Below, piece by piece: positions 45,731-58,345 of a stretch of 64,000 nucleotides of DNA. The first letter of the stretch is position 1; the number at the start of each line of letters is the position of its first letter. A program made the translations under genes and the position numbers. A model generated the notes under the pieces. It did no database searches and was not told the origin of the DNA. It worked only from the letters and a program-made list of their open reading frames with translations. This DNA comes from Pagrus major (Eukaryota > Chordata > Actinopteri > Spariformes > Sparidae), in NCBI RefSeq assembly GCF_040436345.1, contig NC_133223.1:20158613-20222612 (forward strand). The letters run 5' to 3'.

Positions 45731-47873
45731 TTAGACCCGCGAAGTGGAGCTTGCAACTTTTTCCCTTAATACATGGAAGTTGCTCTATCCGGTGAGCTTC
45801 AAGGGCACCGTAAAGCCTTCATCTTATCGATTAATATGTGCAAATTTCTACAGAGCTTTTGATTTCTCTTATGACAACTGTCATATCAACAATCAGCTTG
45901 GTTGATTACGGCATTTCAAGTTCAAAATGTTACACTCATATAAGTCATACTTTTGTTATTATCTAGAAACAGCTTGAAATAAAGTCATTTTCATACGATT
46001 TATACACTTGAACTTGAATGGATGTGGCTGAACTTCCAGCTAATCTAATAAATAACACCTGGGAGAATTTGTTAAGAGAGCCACATTTTCCCAGATCCAG
46101 ATTTAAGATTTTCTCAACAATTCAAATCCCCATTCTGTCTGATCGTCAGCCCTAAAATGTCCTAACCAGAAGCTATAAATTTGTAATTGAGACACCGCTG
46201 CTTTTCAGTCAAATAGGCATGACTTTAAACTAGTCTGGGCAAATTTATGAGGGTGACTAATCAATGAGTAAATGCAGCTAAAGAAGTCACGTTAATCGCA
46301 CCAAGTATACTGTGTACACTACCAACAGACCTGCCGAGCTGCATCTGGCTGTCCAACATCTACCCCTACTGGTCAGAGCAGTGTCCAAACTGCATCCAGC
46401 ATCCATGATAGACAGCACAGTACAAAACTGGATTGTAGGAGTCTTATTATATTCATTGAAGTTCTACATTTTTACCAGTGATGGGGGGGGGGATGAAATT
46501 CTCAAATTAAAGACGAGAAATAAAAACAGGCTGTTTCCTTATTTAATGGGTTAATCACTTCAATTATATAGAAAATGAAAGATTTAACTCTAGAGGGATC
46601 AAACAAATAGTTTTTGTTGTATCTGTCCAGGTTGGAAATACGTAATAAGATTCCTCATTTTCCCTTCATACAAAGTAGGTGAATGGATTTTAAAAATTTG
46701 AGTTGAACTTGTCCTTTAAATGAAAGTATATTAGTATTAGCAATTAACAAGTATTTGCTTCCTGTTTCTTCGCTTATTAACTTTCATCTGAAGTAGTCGC
46801 AATAAAAGAAACCATAAAAGGAAACAATCATTTAAACTGCCAGTTCCTTTGGTTTATTGCACAACATAACAGAGGAACGGATGGACCTTTGAGACAAGAT
46901 AGATATTAATAGGAGCGTGTTACACTGTTGTTGTTCTGCGTTGTGTCCCACAGGGACACAACCAGGAACTTGTACTGACGATGTAAATTGTAATTTTCAT
47001 TAAATTTTAATCGTAGTTTCCATTAATTCATTTTAGCTTTTGGTTTCATTTATGGGTTTTTCCAATCCTATGTTTTGTAAATCAGCATTTATATAGACTA
47101 ATAATTAATAATCTAACATAAGCAGTAAAGGTATTTAAAATTAATACAGTAAATAAGGTAGATCAGGTGCTAAGCTACGTATTTTCCCGTGTTCAGGCAG
47201 AGAGGAATACCAATGAAAAGACAGCCCTCACACAGCGGACCACACCTGGAAACTGAATGAGTAGATATATTTCCCTCTTCTACCATTGGTCTACATGCAT
47301 GTGCATGTTGTTTGTTTTGGTCAGCGGCTCGCTCTGTGTGCCCCAAATGTCACATCCCTTCCAGTTCCAGTTTAATTTTCCTTTCTCAGGGCAAACCATG
47401 TGGGTGTTTGCATGATTTGTCAGCGGTGACCTAATTGAGCAGAACATGTTAACAGGAAAGGATGTGTTGTGTTCATCCGCTTAGAAACGGAAAAAATTTA
47501 AAATGCTACTGCTATTTAAATCCAAAGGTACATTAGGAAAACTTGCATGTACAACAAAATTGTACTTAATTGTAGTTATTAAATTATTGTATTTAGTTAC
47601 TTCCCACTGCAGCTGAAGCTCCATTCACTGAAGAAGACCATGATACACAGTCAAAGGCTCTGGAAGGCTTGATTATATTTTGTTAAACTTATGGCTCCTA
47701 AATGTCCAGAATTATTTCTCATGCTCAAATGTTTGTGTTTTTTAAAGTCTTCTATTTTGTATCATTAAAGCAGTGTTGTAAAAATAACCCAAAAGTGACA
47801 AATACAACAGTAAAGTCTTAAGTCTGAGTCTAAAGTCAGGAAAGTATCTGATATGAAATGTACTTAAAGGACA

Positions 47874-48167
47874 AATTCGCCCCAAACTTATAATTCAGTC
47901 ATTATGTGCTCACCCTAATGTGGGTCTGGTGAAGTTTCTCAGGTCTTCAAGAGACTTGAATTGCGCTGTTCAACAGTAAAGAGCCATTAAAAAAAAATTA
48001 TGTTGTTTTTTTACGTTTTAAAACAAGTCCCCGTCTACTTCGGTTGTTTAGGACAAAGCTTCAACGCTGTCTTGTGGCCTACAAAAACTTCACCTGACTT
48101 TAACCATTAGCATGAGATTAAGTAGATAACGACTGAATTTTCCTTTTTTGGTGAATTTATCCTTTAA
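47874..48167. mobile_element. MITE family B, near-complete copy
   Basis: The left end TTAAAGGACAAATTCGCCCC and the right end TTTGGTGAATTTATCCTTTAA are inverted repeats; about 294 bases. Confidence 0.7.
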
Positions 48168-48942
48168 TTCACAATCTATACATTCACTCTCAAGAGTTGT
48201 AAAATGAGTAAATAACTGATTTAGTGCTACACTTGAAATGAATGGGCCATTGATTTGAACTCTGAATGAGTCTCAGCTGGCAGCCTGCAACAACTGTGTT
48301 AGCATGTCATCAGGAAAGTAACCAAAGAGCTGTTTTGTAAATAGGCCACAGCTTGGACATTCCTCTGTCCACACACACACACACACACTCACACTGACGT
48401 AAACAAGGAGAGGAATGGTCACTCCTGCTGCTGGCACTCTCTCCACTACAGTAGGGTGGCAGTAATGTTCCAAGGCACAGGCGAGTCACATGTAGAAACA
48501 CTCAAGTGCTGTAGGCAGAAAGGCTCCTCCCCTTGGTAACTAGTGTAGGTACAAGACTTACACATCCATGCATGTGCACTGCAGCCTGCCTGCGGGCCTT
48601 TCCCCTTTACATTTCAGCTTCTGTTGTGTAATCCACCTAGTTAACATAGCTTAAACACACCAACATGCACACACCTGCATAAAAAAAAGAAGCTATACCA
48701 TGTCTGCTCGGAGTATGAGCTCAGACTGGTTGAGTGAGGCTGCGTAGAGGGCGCCTCCCTCATGCACACAGATAGAAGTTAGGGTCAGGAATCCCCTTCT
48801 TTTCTCCTTATCAGCTTGTCAAAATAAATATTTGCCTGGTTTAATATTTTGCAGTTGGAAGGTTGAAATGTAAAGTGAAAGTGGAATCACCTTTATTGAC
48901 ATTGTGTAAAGTTAATGAGACACCAGCTGCAGGTCTGAGGCC

Positions 48943-50235
48943 TTAAAGGTGCAATATGCAAGACTTTTTAGCTTCAAACATTCAAAAATGAATTAACTAA
49001 AATCAGATAAAGGGTTTTGACGTTATGTCAAAGACATCTATGTACAGGCTCGGGGTGTACCGGAATGTATCAGGATTACGTAATCAGGATACAAAAAAAA
49101 AGGTAAGTGCGTCATAGTAGGGTTACAAGAAAAAAGATGTAATTAGATTACAGATCACTCAGTAAAAAAGGGATTTTTCTTATGGAAAACACTTATTAAG
49201 ATTCAGTATAAGTCATCTTAATCTTTATTCACACGTTTGGTATTCAAGTAATGCAGAAGTTACTTACTACATTTTTAAAAAGAGGTAATAGTAATTATAT
49301 CACAATACATTTTTAACATAACCCTCCCAACCTTGTCTGACTTGTCTTTTCCCAAAATACCACCTCGAGCTACCACTCCCGACCGCTAGCTGCAGGCTAA
49401 CTGGGCTAGTGGCAGCTACAGTTAGGCATAAGATTACACAACAGTAATCTTATGCTAACTGCTAGCTCTGCGTGACTCAAGCTGTCATTTTCTTGACCAG
49501 GTAAATCAGGTCTCCAAACTATCATTGGTGAATACGCTGTTATTAATAAGATATGAAAGTATCAAATGTGCATTTAAGATGAATTAGATGATTAAAAAGT
49601 TAACGTTATGTCAAAGCATCTATGAGTTACAGATATCTATTGAAGTTAGCATGCTAACCAGCTAGCCTTGACTTGTCTTTTCTCAAAATACCACCTAGAG
49701 CTCCCAGTCCTGACAGCTAGCTGCACAGCTAACTAGCTAGTGGCAGCTACAGTTCGCACCAGTAAGTGGTTAAGCTGGTGATATGTGATATTTGTTCATT
49801 TCTGCTGTCATTTTAAGCCGTAACATGTAAAGATATGTAGTTAAACATGTCCGTTCGGCCTTATCTGACGTCTCTGCTGCGCTTGTTTTCTTGTACTGCT
49901 TTGTTAGCATCTTTAATACATACACAACAGTGAAATGTTATGTTAACTGCTAGCTTTGGGTTACTAAAGCGGTCATTTTCTTTAACAGTTAGTGAGTTCA
50001 TTAGTGAAAGTGTTGTTATTAATTAGATATAAAAGCATCAAACATTCATGTTAGATGAATCAGATGAAAACACTTTGAAATAATATCATGAAAAACACAG
50101 TTAAATTGTCTGTGAGCTAAAGTGTGACAGAGCGGTTCCCCACCTGGAAGTTATTATTACTAAATTGTGATCCGGGTCTTTTTCTTTGTAGTGTGAACTG
50201 AAGAGGTGTCCATTTCTTACATATTGCACCTTTAA
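48943..50235. mobile_element. 1.3-kb non-autonomous DNA element with nested insertion
   Basis: TTAAAGGTGCAATATGCAAG at the left and CTTACATATTGCACCTTTAA at the right are nearly perfect 20-base inverted repeats. Inside, two similar units share CAAAATACCACCT, GCTAGCTGCA and TAGTGGCAGCTACAGTT (49350-49430 and 49685-49755). A 'GTAATC' family element sits at about 49045-49335 and is probably a later insertion. No transposase frame. Confidence 0.7.
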
Positions 50236-50966
50236 ACACGTGAACAGCAAAATGTTTATTTCACAACACGAGGACAGAATGTGCAAGAATGGCTGTTTTC
50301 AAGGTTTCACTTTCTGTCTTGTTTTCAAACAACAGCCCTAATTGTACCTTTTATAACCACATACTATTAAATCATGAATATTCACTGAAATGTTTGTATC
50401 ACAGGATAATATTTTGGGGGGTATTATCCTGGCTTGGGTTTGGACCCCCTGCTGCGTTCACCGGCTCCATAAATCCATATTTCTGTGTCACTCATAAATA
50501 AATAAAAGGCAAACTGTGGGGATCAGTGACACTGTTTGGGTCGACAAGTACAGTGACAACGACTTGATTTTCCACACAGTAGCTCTTTTTCACTCCCCCC
50601 CCACCCCCTCCTCCACCACCACCACCCTCCCACCCCCTCATGCAAAGCCTGGAGGGACCCAAGGCACGGCCCTTATTATGATTTGATGAAATAACCCCCT
50701 CTGCCTCCTTTAAGCCCATCCCTTTGCTGAATGTACCCAGTGATCATCATGCCACTTTCATAGCCTGGTGCACTTTCCACGCTTGGAGAAATCAGGAGTG
50801 AGCCCACATGCACCTCCAAACTGTTTTTTTTCTTGTGATTTTTAAGGGAGATTTTATTTAGAGGCGGTGCTTGTTGGCTCCGGAGTAGCGTCGTAACGAC
50901 ACTTTTTCTCCCCAGTCCCTGTTAAAAGAGTTAGACCAGGGCCAGAGTTGGTGCTGGGGGGTCGCT

Positions 50967-50974
50967 TATATATA
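50967..50974 (+). promoter_or_regulatory. possible TATA element of igf2bp2
   Basis: TATATATA about 190 bases before the ATG, in otherwise G-rich sequence followed by long T/TTTTCTA runs. The start site is not otherwise defined. Confidence 0.35.
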
Positions 50975-51161
50975 GCTTAGTAATTTCCTGGGGGGTGTAA
51001 TTGCTGCGTTTTTTTTTTTAAATCCCATCTTTTTTTTCTATTTTCTATTTTCTATTTTATTTTTTATTTTTTCTTACTTTCCTTGAATATCGCCACTCTC
51101 TCCACACACTCTCAAGATCTGATAGCCCTTCGAGATTTTTCCCCCCTTCTTCTTTCAGACC

Positions 51162-52704
51162 ATGAACAAACTATATGTCGGGAATTTAAGTCCTTCGGTC
51201 ACTGTCGAGGACTTGAAGCAGCTCTTTGGGGAGAGGAAGCTGCCAGTGGCCGACCAGGTCCTACTGAAATCCGGCTATGCTTTTGTGGACTTCCCCGATC
51301 AGAACTCGGCCATAAAGGCTATAGAGACTCTTTCTGGTAAGTGTGGATTTTTTTTTTTTTTTTTTTTTTCGGATAAGTGATGCTTGCTTGGTGACAGGAG
51401 AAAAATTCACAGTGCCGGGGTCAAACTGCAAGATCAGGGTTTGAAGAAGGAAAAAAAAAAAAAAAAGAAGAAGAAGAATAAAAAAGCACAATAGCTCAGC
51501 GTGTCCGAAATGTGAAATACTAATCATTGCTTGGGTGATTTTCTCTACTTCGGGACACTGTTTTTTTGTGTGTGTTTTGCGATCACATCCGTGTGTGCCA
51601 TCAAGAGTTTGGATGAACGCTCAGCAAATGCACGCTCCAACAAAAATCGGATAATTTATCGATCACAGGACACACTCAGGGCTTTAGTGCCCGTTTGCCT
51701 AAAGAAAACACGAGCCGTCCAAACGCGATTTACGCGCACTATACCCTATATTTTTGGAGATTCCGATAGTGTGGGGCGCTACTTTGCAATCACCCGCTGG
51801 AATGTATGGGATGGTCTGATGGTTCGGGTAGGCATAATTATTTTTCACTTATTTTTTATCTTGATTTTATTGAAGGGAGCAGAGCGAAGCGAGCGCGGAA
51901 AACTTGTCAGATCCATGTTCCTCTGATGTCTGGCTATGTTTTTACGAGGTGTCTTGGAGGTGGGTCACGGGGGTCCGGAGGAAAGAGCTAATAAACAGGT
52001 AGCTGAGGGGGGACGAGGTGAGACGCTAATTCCGTGCTGCGCCAGGCCACTCTATAATAGTAACGAAAACCCCGTGTTCAAGCCTCGCCGAGGAGCGCTT
52101 AACAAAAAATTCAACCCCCACGGCTGGGTCAACACGGAGAATTAAGAAAACACCTACCTAGAATAGAAAGAGTACAAGCCATTCTCCTTTCAAACCATCT
52201 CTTCTTTTGATGTTCTTTACAGAGAGCAGGAAAAAAAAAAAAAACACCCCTCATTGCACTGAGAGAGGGTTGTGGGAGTGGAAAGCATGGCTGCCCATTT
52301 CCCCCTTTACTATAAAAGCTTATCATGCTTCATTTTGGCGCCGATTGCCTCAATTGTGATCCTCCGGGGGGAAAAAAGGAGAGGAAAAAAAAAGATAGAT
52401 AATAATGCATGTTTTAATCTAAACACAACCCGGGGTTTATCCGCCGCCGTGCGCACTAACGCGCCCCGTGCTGTGGACTTTTTTTTTTTCTCCTCTCTTG
52501 TAGCCTGGCTTTGGCTGTTTGAATGGGGGACGCACCTACTTGGAGAAGTGATTCAAAGTGTGTCTTGTGAAGGCCTACCAGCTTGCATTGTTACTTTTCA
52601 TGACACGCAGCTAATGTTACACTATCAACTTTCGTCCCTACAGGTAAAGTTGAATTACACGGAAAGGTGATAGAGGTAGACTACTCTGTTCCCAAAAAAC
52701 TAAG
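51162..52704 (+). CDS. igf2bp2: IGF2 mRNA-binding protein 2, first two coding exons only (partial, continues beyond the window)
   Basis: Exon 1 is 51162-51336 and exon 2 is 52644-52704, together about 79 codons. They encode the whole of RRM1: [20 protein letters not shown] with RNP2 LYVGNL, then [12 protein letters not shown] (RNP1-like), and exon 2 [40 protein letters not shown] is closest to IGF2BP2 rather than IGF2BP1 or 3. Family knowledge: a cytoplasmic mRNA-binding protein with two RRM and four KH domains that controls stability and translation of IGF2 and other transcripts. The third exon (expected to begin near SRKIQIRNIPP) was not found to the right edge, so intron 2 exceeds 11 kb; it is also very long in mammals. 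The ATG has an ACC Kozak context. A 20-plus T run follows the exon 1 donor. Confidence 0.92.
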
Positions 52705-52761
52705 GTAGGCCTACAATCTGACACACTCCCCTCCACCCCACCCCCCCTTGTCTCTCTCTCT

Positions 52762-52763
<2 letters not shown>

Positions 52764-52806
<43 letters not shown>

Positions 52807-52817
52807 CCACACACACA
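52764..52817. repeat. (AC)n microsatellite
   Basis: AC run at the start of igf2bp2 intron 2, with one TCC interruption. Confidence 0.95.
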
Positions 52818-55800
52818 TTGTGTCCTACGCCTATACTGTGCCCCATGGCAGACTGTGTGTGACCTGTAGGCTTCCGCTGTGAAATATAGCAAGCACGTTT
52901 TCTCTTCTTTTCTCGGCTTGTGCGTGTGATTTTGTGGATCCAGGCTGCTCGTGGTGTGTTCACGGGCGGTGTGGGAGTGTATTTGTATTTGCATGGCGAT
53001 TAAAACAAAAGAAAGAAAGCGACAAAAGAAACAGTTTTCAGTCCCAACATCCGCACAACACACGGTGGCTACTGCTGCTGCTGCTGCTGCCCATATCGCG
53101 TGATCTGCAGCGAGGGCCTATCCCACTGTGTAACATGGACACACACACACACATACACCAAGTGCATACATGCTAAACAATTGCGTAATTGTGCCTCACG
53201 TATGGGCTGCAAGCAGACATGGCGGCTGCGCATGGATGAACTGCTCCTCCTGCCTACATGTAGGCGATAAAGTTAGCTTTCATTATTGACTGTAACACTG
53301 CAATGCACGGCGCGTTGCATACCAATCAGCTGAGCCTCCCGTGCTTACTATATGCATGTGTGTGTGTATGTACGTGTGCGAGGAAAAAGCGTGAGTGTGT
53401 GAGTTGATCTACAGGCCAAACTCTCTAAACTCTACAATCACGACACCAGTGATATTTTGAGTTTTGTGTGTGTGTGTGCCTGTGTGTGTGTCAGTTGTCA
53501 CAGTGTATCCACGAGATTGTAATTGAGTGGAATACAACAATTAAAAAAAGCCTGTTTTTCCTCCATGTGCGTAACGCGTAATGCGCTGATTCGCCCGTGG
53601 AAAGATAATATAGATCCACACCTTTTTCACTACAACGCCTTTAGCTGTAGGGAAAGACTACCTTGCGTGACACAAAGGTAAATATTCAAGCCCCTTGTGG
53701 AGGAACACGTGATCCATACTTTATGCGCTTCCAGCATAGTCCCCCCCCACCTCCTCCTCCTTCAGTGCAGCTACACTTCCCTGCATTACAGCCCCCCTCG
53801 CTTCTTTCTCTTAACGCTTTGCCACAACTGTCAGAAAAACACGTATGTCTGAAATGTCTAAAAGATCGAGCTGCTGTGTCATTTCCTCGCTCCGTGGCTC
53901 GATTTGAGAGAGATTTCTTTGGCGAGCTGCAAAAGAAGGCGCAACATGGTGTACAAGCCTGCGCCACTCCCCACACTTCATGTGCACGTAGGCCATGGCA
54001 ATGTTGGGAGAGCCTCATAATGGCTGCCATGATGGGCCCGGCAGCCACACTGCACGGCTATAGGCGGAATCAGATGGAGCAGCAAAGGGAAAAAAAAGAA
54101 AAAAAATTTCCATACATGTGCCTGCATGTGTCCAATCGGCTGCGTGTGGAGCTGCAGGTCGTGTGTACGCGTCGACAGCAGGGCCCCTCGAGCAGCCACA
54201 GCGTTCGCCATGTCAGTGAGGTCGACGCCAGTACGACATGTACAGGTGTTCATTTTGAAGTCAGTGGGCGAAAAGCTCATGTGGAGGTGTTTTATTTTGT
54301 TCTCAGCGTCCTAAAGCGATTTAATCCTCCTCACGATGGCGATTTAATTTATTGTGAAGAGTTTGTTGGTGGAAACATTTACATTAATTTCAAATTCAAA
54401 GCTTAAAATGCGTATTTCTCGTCCCGAGGTGCACACACTGTATTTGTGGTAATTTATTCACGTCTACGTGATGCAAAATTTCAATCCCTTTGACGTTTAA
54501 TTTTAATCCATTCAATTTTGATTGGGACTAGAATTTATATTTAGTGACACACGTTCAGAGCACAGTTTTATTATTTCTACACCTCGTATTTAGATAAAAG
54601 TGATAATAATTGCAGGTGTTGTTGTGGATTTAATTAATATTTATATATATGCAGGGTTAGTGTGAGTGAAACATGTCTGAGTGAACTAATCACCAGCTTT
54701 GGTCATGTAGGAAGTTGTGTGGCCTGCTGGCTTTACTTAGTTGTGTGAGGCTGCTCTAGTTTCAGCTGTGTGTTCTGTTTGTTGATGTATTTTAGCTGTG
54801 TGTTGTTGTGTAATGTCTCCAGTGTGGGAAGAGGCACAGCAGGACGGACAATTAAATTATGTCTATTTTTATTGACAAAAAATAGGATTGTTTATTATAT
54901 TGTCTTGTCAGAACAATTAGTTTGCTAATGAGTTTGTTCTGGGCCTTTTTTTTTTTAAAAAAAAAAAAGCAATTATGATTCAGTCAGAAAAGATGAAGTT
55001 ATGGATTGTTGTAGTTTTGAAGTTTATTATTTAAATCTTCTTTCACTTGTATTCACTTTCTATTTTGATATTTCAAGTTGGTTAAAAAGTTACAACTTTC
55101 ACATTTTTAGCAGAAGTAAACTAGCATTTTGATTTTATTTGTAACAGAATAATTATCTGCACTGTATCTGTCGCATTTCATTTAGGTTTTTACAAATTAT
55201 GAGGCTTGTTTTCACTAAAATGATTGATTATATTAGTGTTATAATAATGTAGGTTACCTAATATAAATTTGTCCTCCATTTCAGTGCTGACACGACTGTC
55301 ATTCAAAATTAATCAACCATTTTTTTCTAATAGTGACTAACTCAATTTTCTGACATGTGTTATTTAATTATTATCACCACCTGAGCTGGTTATGTACTTG
55401 CAGGTTTAAAATATAAACTGTCAAATCATTTGATGACGAACTAATCAACACTTGAACAAAGCAAACAAACACAACTAAATGAAACATTAGAGAAAATAAA
55501 TAGATTTATGTGGAATGATTAGAAATAATTCTTGAGGCTAATTTATAACCCACTAAATTTGATTAAAAGAATGGATTTTAGTTTGATAAGATAATTAAGT
55601 TATTAAATGTCTTTCTTGCATATTTTTAACGGTGTCTTATTTTGACACCACAATATTTCCCTCCTCCCTGTTCAGCTTCTTTGTCGAGCGGAGCCTGTGG
55701 CTGATTCTCTGAAACTCACGAGGAAACAGAGTGTGACTCGGTGTTAATTGATATTGGCGCTACATAAATGATATGCAGTGTTGTCTGACTGTCAAATAGG

Positions 55801-57719
55801 TGGTGAAGGTGTGGACAGAGCGACTATCGTGATCTCTTCATATACATTTAAAGCTGTCTTCCTTGTAAAAAAAAAAAAAACGTGTACATGTTTGTTTGCT
55901 TTCCTCCACCTAATTATCTCTCTACACCGCTGACCTAACCCTGAGTGAAAATGTGCAGGTGATGAATGTGTGATTGAGTGCTCGCCCTCCATTAGGCTGT
56001 ATCACAATAAACAACTGTTGTTTTGTGTGCTCCATGTAAATCTGAGTTTGCAGTTTGATAAATGGATTTTGAGACCCTTTTCCTCATGAAAGGATACAAA
56101 CCAAGACATGGGTGTAAACATCTGCATTGCACCACAGTGGTGCACATGCAGATGTGTGTGTTGGGTTGTCGGTGCACACTGAGTCACAACAGTGAAACAC
56201 TATAGCCATCAGTTGATCCACTCCGAATCCATTAATACTCCCCAGTTGATCCTGGGTGGAGGGGGAAGCTCTCCAATTCAGGCTCTGGTTTTGTCTGGAG
56301 TGATAGCAGGAGGCGCTGCACTGCCCCCCTTCTAGAGCCACATCCGCTGCACCCTCCTCCTGACTCCTTGTGTCTCCCCTCACCTGTCTGCGAGGAGGGA
56401 TCGCTCAGTGTGATGTGTTGTGGAGTGAAAGGAGGAGACGCTCTAGTATGCTCATTTTCTGTCTTAAAGAGCATTTTGTCGGTGGTCTTACGGTTGGTCC
56501 TTCTTAGGCTTTTTACTCATGAAGGGCGAAGAAGAGGTTCATCTCGTAGAACAATTGGTGTATGACTGTCAAATATAAGGCCGAATGACAGATCTTCATT
56601 AGCACTTCTAGAAATAATGACTATTTACGTCAGGCTTTTATTTTGAGTTCCAACGCCTCTAAATCTGTACAGCAATTATTAACTTTTTCACGGGAGTGCA
56701 GTGTTGTGTATTTTCCTCAGACCCACTTGTGCAACAGAGTCTATCGCTTAAGGGAGCAGTGAGATAAGATGTGAGAGCATTGTTAATTCATCGTGTGTCT
56801 ATCAGAGCTGTGGGATCGCTGTTAAAGCTCCCCGAGAGTTGGGATCTCCAGCGCTTGCATGTGCATCACAGCAGCAGCAACTGTAGAAATTCTCCTCTCG
56901 GTATAAGCTGCCGTTCACATTCCTCTCCAACCTGTTGCATGACTAATGTGTTGCTGCAGCGTTACACTCATTACAACCAGGAGTGATCAGCTCGGTGACT
57001 CTCATGAGCTGCAGTGAGGAGGTGTGGAAGGTGGGGCTGGGATGAGCAGGATTGCATTTCCTTGGTAATGCTACATCACTGAAATGTACTGGAGATGAGA
57101 GAAGTTAAACAGGAGATGGTTTCAACTGAGGGAAGGCGACCGGAGCAGTGACTCCTGATGTGTTTGGTTCAATAGGAGATGAATGGGGCGCTTCTTCTAC
57201 CTGTGTTATTATTTATGACCTCAGCATTACGCATTACCTCTCACTTATTCCTGCTATTGAATCTTGAGAGTAATGGAGAGACAGGCCACAGTAGACGTAA
57301 AATAAACCCTCATTGATTGGAGATGAGAGGCGTAAAGCCTCCTTGAACTGAACCACTGAAGCCATTTTTTTTCCTGCTCTTCTTTTGCTTGTTGAAGGCA
57401 GCTTCTGTTTGTAGAAAATCAAAGGAAAAGTTGAATTTCTGCGCATTCTTAGAATTGAATTTCTTAGAAATAAAAATCCCTAAAAGACGTAAATTTACCA
57501 CCTCTGTCAAGGCCCAGCAGTCATGTTTTGTACTCACTCACAGATCCCAGCCATCTAATCACGCCTGATTTTTTAAAATTAAGATCCATGCATTGTTCTC
57601 AAAGAAATTAAAGGAAATGTTAGAAAATGCACTCACAATGTTAAAGAAGTAAGAACAAATTCCTGTTCCTGTTCCTGCACCTAAAGTTCATGGGATCTAT
57701 ACTGAGACCCATCCTCCAT

Positions 57720-58345
57720 CCAGAGGTAGCAAACCTACACAAACTTTACTCAAGTAGAAGTACAGGTACTTGTGTAAAAAAAGACTCAAGTAAAAGTAAT
57801 AAAGTACAGGCTCTGGAAGACATTTCTACCGGCCATTTCTGTGCAAAGCTAACTGAAGCTCACGTCATATTAATATAATTTAAAGACTATTAAATTTAAA
57901 GGTAGAATCAGTTAATTTGTCTGAAAAAGATAGTTGATTGTTGAGTCTCATTCTCAGGACGTCAAATACCGACATTTTGGGTTGATAAAGCACACTGAGC
58001 AGCAACAAACAGGGAAAACAAGAAAATCCAGGCAGACGGCTGCAGGGTCTCTGCAGATACGAGACACTAACATGCCTTTTCTCCCCATTCCAGTCTCCCT
58101 CTCTGTCTTGTTACATCTGCCGTGTGTGCTGTGCACTGGTAGATTGAAATCAGTCCTGTGAAGTTGTTAAAAATAATCCATTATGCCCCTCAAACGTATT
58201 AAAAACTGCAGTAACGAGCCTGTTTTGAAAATGTAAGGAGTAGAAAGTACAGAAAAGTAAAAAAGTTGTTAGAAAAATAAATACTCACTTTGAGTACAGA
58301 TACCTGAAAAAGTACAGTAACGTAGTATTTTATACTTTGTTTCTT
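57720..58345. mobile_element. repeat family C in igf2bp2 intron 2
   Basis: Left CAAGTAGAAGTACAGGTACT and right AGTACAGATACCTGAAAAAG, CAGTAACGTAGTATTTTATA are typical of the family, here about 625 bases and probably carrying internal insertions. Confidence 0.5.

Larger units (their letters stand above)
45245..50900. other. intergenic between tra2b and igf2bp2
   Basis: No exon recognised. It contains a GA microsatellite, two family B MITEs, a 1.3-kb inverted-repeat element (48943-50235) and unassigned AT-rich sequence. The G/C-homopolymer-rich stretch 50590-50640 gives a Gly-repeat frame that is an artefact. Confidence 0.5.

Noticed and set aside
50590-50680. Gly-rich minus-strand frame at 50.5-50.7 kb
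   Set aside because: It comes from CCACC/CCCC-rich low-complexity sequence upstream of igf2bp2.
53663-54406. 247-codon open frame in igf2bp2 intron 2, the longest uninterrupted frame in the window
   Set aside because: No recognisable domain, mixed low-complexity composition, overlapping open frames on the other strand, and no splice or promoter context; best explained by local CG content.
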